Shown here: piece after piece, positions 5,727 to 8,376 of the stretch
How positions within the stretch are numbered: position 1 is the first letter of the stretch
Layout: each line of letters begins with the position of its first letter
Source of the DNA: 13-2-20CM-68-14 sp051955535
GTDB taxonomy: Bacteria > Actinomycetota > Thermoleophilia > Gaiellales > Gaiellaceae
Length of the DNA: 8,376 nucleotides
Direction: 5' to 3'
Assembly (NCBI GenBank): GCA_051955535.1
Contig: JBQCGP010000004.1
Coordinates: 1-8,376 of the forward strand
Program-made: the position numbers and the translations under genes
Notes under the pieces: generated by a model
Database searches by the model: none
What the model saw: only the letters and a program-made list of their open reading frames with translations
Told to the model about the DNA's origin: nothing

Positions 5727-5733
5727 AACCAGA

Positions 5734-6777
5734 GTGAAGTACAAGCTCGAGTACATCTGGCTGGACGGATACGAGCCCGTTCCGAACCTGCGCAGCAAGA
5801 CGAAGATCGTCGATTTCGACACGGAGCCGACGCTCGACCAGCTTCCGCTGTGGAACTTCGACGGCAGCTCGACGCGCCAGGCAGCGGGCTCGAACTCGGA
5901 CTGTTTCCTGCAGCCGGTCGCGCTCTTCCCTGACGCCGGGCGCAACCGCGGCTACCTCGTCATGTGCGAGGTGCTGCTACCGGACGGGTCGCCGCATCCG
6001 TCGAATAGCCGCGCCGCGATTCCAGACGACCCCGATGCATGGTTCGGGTTCGAGCAGGAGTACTTCCTCTACACGGATGGCTCGCCGCTCGGCTTTCCGA
6101 AGGAGGGGTTTCCCGCCCCGCAGGGCGAGTACTACACCGGAGTCGGCTACAAGAACGTCGGCGAGGTCGCGCGGGAGATCGTCGACGAGCACATCGACCT
6201 TTGCATCGGTGCCGGCATCATGATCGAGGGCGTCAACGCCGAGGTCGCGAAGGGACAGTGGGAGTTCCAGATCTTCGGCAAGGGCGCGAGGCGCGCAGCC
6301 GACGAGCTCTGGATCGCGCGCTACCTCATGCTCCGCCTCTGCGAGCGGCACGGCGTGGACGTCAACTTCCATCCGAAGCCGCTCGGCGCCGACGTCGATT
6401 GGAACGGCTCGGGGCTGCACACCAACTTCTCCACCAAGCACATGCGCGAGGTCGGCGGCGAGGACTACTTCGCGGCCCTGATGAACGGGTTCGCCGAGGC
6501 GCGGGACGAGCACATCGCTTGCTACGGCCCCGACAACGCCCTGCGCCTGACCGGTCTCCACGAGACCGCCGCGATCGATGAGTTCACCTACGGCATCGCC
6601 GATCGCGGCGCGTCGGTCCGCATTCCCCACAGCTTCGTCAAGAGTGGCCACCGCGGCTACCTCGAGGACCGCCGGCCGAACTCGATGGCTGATCCGTACC
6701 GCATCACCGGTCGGATCCTCGAGACGATCGAAACGGTCGCCGCCCAGGCGCTGATCGAGGACGCGTTCGCGGCGTAG
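5734..6777 (+). CDS. glnII: glutamine synthetase, type II (eukaryote-like)
   Basis: A second ATP-dependent glutamate-ammonia ligase, of the shorter GSII class found in eukaryotes, rhizobia and some actinobacteria, where it forms decamers. 347 residues is normal. Motifs are LWNFDGSSTRQA (39-50), metal-binding FGFEQEYFLY (104-113), VNAEVAKGQWEFQ (167-179), DWNGSGLHTN (222-231), SVRIP (294-298) and EDRRPNSMADPY (311-322). The SVRIP...GYLEDRRPNS form resembles rhizobial GlnII more than plant enzymes. It starts with GTG after GGAGGAGG. It is first in a run with a GNAT gene 15 nt downstream, then PII and Amt. With no promoter space after the terminator at 5669-5704, transcription must start upstream and read through. 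GSII lacks the adenylylation control of GSI-beta, so RNA or PII-level control would be relevant. Confidence 0.95.
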   Translation: MKYKLEYIWLDGYEPVPNLRSKTKIVDFDTEPTLDQLPLWNFDGSSTRQAAGSNSDCFLQPVALFPDAGRNRGYLVMCEVLLPDGSPHPSNSRAAIPDDPDAWFGFEQEYFLYTDGSPLGFPKEGFPAPQGEYYTGVGYKNVGEVAREIVDEHIDLCIGAGIMIEGVNAEVAKGQWEFQIFGKGARRAADELWIARYLMLRLCERHGVDVNFHPKPLGADVDWNGSGLHTNFSTKHMREVGGEDYFAALMNGFAEARDEHIACYGPDNALRLTGLHETAAIDEFTYGIADRGASVRIPHSFVKSGHRGYLEDRRPNSMADPYRITGRILETIETVAAQALIEDAFAA

Positions 6778-6792
6778 CTCTTACAGCTGCTA

Positions 6793-7290
6793 GTGATCGT
6801 GATCGCGACCGCAATCGCAGTCCGCGACCTCCGGCCGGGCGACTGGCCGGAGGTCTCCCGCATCTACGCCGAGGGCATCGCAACACGGAACGCGACCTTC
6901 GAGACCGAGGTGCCGAGTTGGGAAGAGTGGGATGCAGCCCACCTCGCCGACCACCGCCTCGTCGCGGTCGCGGAGGATGAGGTCGTCGGCTGGATCGCCC
7001 TGGTGCCTGTTTCGAAGCGTGCGTGCTATCGAGGCGTCGCTGAAGTCAGCGCCTACGTCGCCGAGGAGGCGCGCGGCCAGGGCGTCGGGACGATGCTGCT
7101 CGAGCGGCTCGTCTCCGACAGCGAGGCGGGCGGCATCTGGACGCTCGAGACCGGCGTCTTCCCCGAGAACGAGACGAGCCTGGCGCTGCTGAAGCGCTAC
7201 GGCTTCCGCGAGGTCGGCCTCCGCGAGCGGATCTCGCAGCTGGACGGAGTGTGGCGCGACGTCGTGCTACTGGAGAGGAGAGCCCGTTGA
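6793..7290 (+). CDS. GNAT acetyltransferase, phosphinothricin-acetyltransferase-like
   Basis: Acetyl-CoA-dependent N-acetyltransferase of 165 residues. It shows the family order: N-terminal RDLRPGDWPEV (11-21) with IYAEGIATRNATF (24-36), the strand AEVSAYV (83-89), the acetyl-CoA loop RGQGVGT (94-100), then TGVFPENETSLALLKRYGF (120-138) and GVWRDVVLLERR (152-163). This layout matches the PAT/Bar and YncA (MddA) group, which acetylates phosphinothricin, methionine sulfoximine or methionine sulfone; the first two inhibit glutamine synthetase. It sits 15 nt after the GSII stop, and its TGA overlaps the PII start. No clear Shine-Dalgarno precedes GTG 6793; GTG 6799 is an equal alternative, and coupling to GSII translation is likely. 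Exact substrate is not provable from sequence. Confidence 0.88.
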   Translation: MIVIATAIAVRDLRPGDWPEVSRIYAEGIATRNATFETEVPSWEEWDAAHLADHRLVAVAEDEVVGWIALVPVSKRACYRGVAEVSAYVAEEARGQGVGTMLLERLVSDSEAGGIWTLETGVFPENETSLALLKRYGFREVGLRERISQLDGVWRDVVLLERRAR

Positions 7291-7637
7291 TCAAGGTCGA
7301 GGCAGTCGTCATTCGTGAGCGCGTCGAGACTGTGATCGACGCGGTCGAAGACCAGACGGGCCACGTCGGCGTCACGGTCGTCGAGGCGATCGGGCACGGG
7401 CGCCAGCGCGGGGTCACGCACGAGTACCGGGGGCGCGTCTTCGAGTCGCGGTTCCTGCCGAAAGCGCTGCTGACGTTCATCGTCGACGACGAGATCGCGA
7501 ACGCGGTCGTCGACGCGATCACGGACTCGGCGCGCAGCGGCAACGAGTCGGGCGACGGGCTCGTCTGGACGAGCCGTGTCGACAACGCCACCCACAACCG
7601 CACCGGCCGTGCGCTCGACGCGGTGGAGGCGAGATGA
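7287..7637 (+). CDS. atypical PII family nitrogen regulator
   Basis: Small trimeric signalling protein that in its family binds ATP/ADP and 2-oxoglutarate and gates Amt. 116 residues from a TTG that overlaps the GNAT stop (TTGA), with GGAGAGGAG just upstream. The PII core is clear: GHGRQRG (36-42), the T-loop with HEYRG (45-49), FLPK (56-59), SGDG (88-91) and NRTG (104-107). Compared with E. coli GlnB, the uridylylated Tyr51 is Phe52, Lys90 is Leu92 and Arg101 is His103; the B-loop has one extra residue and Lys9-Pro10 is Ile-Arg. Gln39, Lys58 and Arg103 equivalents are kept (Gln40, Lys59, Arg105). Its ATGA overlap with amt strongly supports function with the transporter. It is probably not nucleotidylated at the usual site and may bind nucleotide differently. 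Confidence 0.87.
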   Translation: MIKVEAVVIRERVETVIDAVEDQTGHVGVTVVEAIGHGRQRGVTHEYRGRVFESRFLPKALLTFIVDDEIANAVVDAITDSARSGNESGDGLVWTSRVDNATHNRTGRALDAVEAR

Positions 7638-8376
7638 GCAACGCGAACCTCGTCATCGCCGTAAACACGGTCTGGGTCGTCGTCGCGGCGGTCCTCGTCA
7701 TGTTCATGCAGGCCGGCTTCGCCTTTCTCGAGGCGGGGCTCACGCGCATGAAGAACGCCGCCCACATCGCCGGCAAGAACGTCCTCATCTTCGGGATTTG
7801 CTCGCTCGTCTACTGGCTGGTCGGCTTCGGCCTGGCCTTCGGCGACGGGAACGGCCTCATCGGCCTGCACGGGTTCGCGCCGTCGTCGGACGCGCTACTC
7901 GCCGTCGGGAAGGCGCCGTACTCGTTCTTCTCGACGATCCCCGGCGCGAGCGCATACCTGTTCGCGGTCGTGTTCGCGGGCGTCTCGCTCGCGATCGTCT
8001 GGGGTGCGATGGCCGAGCGCGCCAAGCTCTGGGTCTACTTCGTCTTCGGCGTCGCTTTCACGCTGATCTACAGCGTCACCTCGCACTGGATCTGGCACTC
8101 GGGCGGCTGGCTGTTAGGGCTCGGGATGCAGGACTTCGCCGGCTCGACCGTCGTCCACTACCAGGGCGCGCTCGCCGCGCTCGCCGGTGCGCTCCTGCTC
8201 GGGCCGCGCATCGGCAAGTTCGGGCACGACGGCCGCGCGAACCCGATCCCCGGCCACAACATGCCCTACGCCGTCCTCGGGACGATCATCCTCTGGTTCG
8301 GCTGGTTCGGCTTCAATCCGGGCTCGACGCTGTCCGTCGACTTCGGCGGGATCGGCTACTTCGCCTACGTCGCGAT
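7634..8376 (+). CDS. amt: ammonium transporter Amt, C-terminus cut by window end
   Basis: Inner-membrane ammonium channel/transporter of the Amt/Mep/Rh family; the first 247 residues are present. The start ATG overlaps the PII stop (ATGA), with GGAGG just before it. It opens with the Amt hallmark MFMQAGFAFLEAGLTR (23-38). The phenylalanine gate is FAVVF (110-114, matching AmtB Phe103/Phe107), AMAER is 125-129, DFAGSTVVH (167-175) holds the AmtB Asp160 and first pore histidine His168 equivalents, and GWFGFN (223-228) holds the Phe215 equivalent. About seven membrane segments are visible; the rest, including the second pore histidine and the C-terminal tail touched by PII, lies outside the window. 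Its PII neighbour is the expected regulator. Confidence 0.95.
   Translation, partial: MSNANLVIAVNTVWVVVAAVLVMFMQAGFAFLEAGLTRMKNAAHIAGKNVLIFGICSLVYWLVGFGLAFGDGNGLIGLHGFAPSSDALLAVGKAPYSFFSTIPGASAYLFAVVFAGVSLAIVWGAMAERAKLWVYFVFGVAFTLIYSVTSHWIWHSGGWLLGLGMQDFAGSTVVHYQGALAALAGALLLGPRIGKFGHDGRANPIPGHNMPYAVLGTIILWFGWFGFNPGSTLSVDFGGIGYFAYVA

Noticed and set aside
5600..5733. A known riboswitch class (glycine, ZTP, glnA RNA or downstream-peptide motif) in the GSII leader
   Set aside because: Compared by eye with the consensus cores I remember, none matches; the leader is therefore reported as an unclassified candidate.
5977..6651. 224-codon open frame on the minus strand
   Set aside because: Antisense to the GSII core motifs, with no domain of its own.
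7046..7870. 274-codon open frame on the minus strand
   Set aside because: Antisense to GNAT, PII and Amt, and ends in Ser/Arg-rich low-complexity sequence.
1..8376. tRNA, rRNA, CRISPR array, insertion sequence or phage genes
   Set aside because: No cloverleaf, regularly spaced repeats, transposase motif or terminal inverted repeats were seen.

Overview
This is a GC-rich, gene-dense bacterial window. Short SD-led genes, GTG/TTG starts, a GSI plus a GSII glutamine synthetase, and a PII-Amt pair suggest an actinobacterium, possibly of the deep-branching Thermoleophilia type. The taxonomy is inference from gene content and protein style, not proven here.

Layout. (a) 1-164: no gene; the + strand is very C-rich (G-runs on the minus strand), with two perfect hairpins downstream of glnA. 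(b) 165-1529, minus: GSI-alpha glutamine synthetase (glnA), preceded by tandem hairpins. (c) 1611-4613, minus: a three-gene export block transcribed as ABC ATPase, then ABC-2 permease, then MFS transporter. The ATPase-permease spacer holds two hairpins, and the permease and MFS genes are 6 nt apart. (d) 4614-4765: divergent intergenic region. (e) 4766-5599, plus: membrane-anchored, PDZ-less HtrA/trypsin-like serine protease. (f) 5600-5733: leader or terminator region with a direct repeat, a strong hairpin and a terminator with seven T. (g) 5734-8376, plus: a tight nitrogen operon of GSII glutamine synthetase, phosphinothricin-acetyltransferase-like GNAT, atypical PII protein and an Amt ammonium transporter cut by the window end. 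The last three genes overlap at TTGA and ATGA.

Working together. Amt imports ammonium, the glutamine synthetases fix it into glutamine, and the PII protein probably senses nitrogen or energy state and gates Amt. The GNAT could acetylate glutamine-synthetase inhibitors of the phosphinothricin or methionine-sulfoximine type.

The most interesting signal is RNA-level. The two unrelated glutamine synthetase genes (GSI on minus, GSII on plus) each start about 30 nt after a terminator-like hairpin with no room for a promoter between. Both leaders carry the same string, AGGC-N6-GCCTCAGG, at identical spacing. In both, GCCT can pair either with the upstream AGGC or within the terminator stem. This looks like a shared antiterminator/terminator switch controlling glutamine synthesis. 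The second notable point is the PII protein, which lacks the modifiable T-loop tyrosine and two ATP-phosphate ligands.
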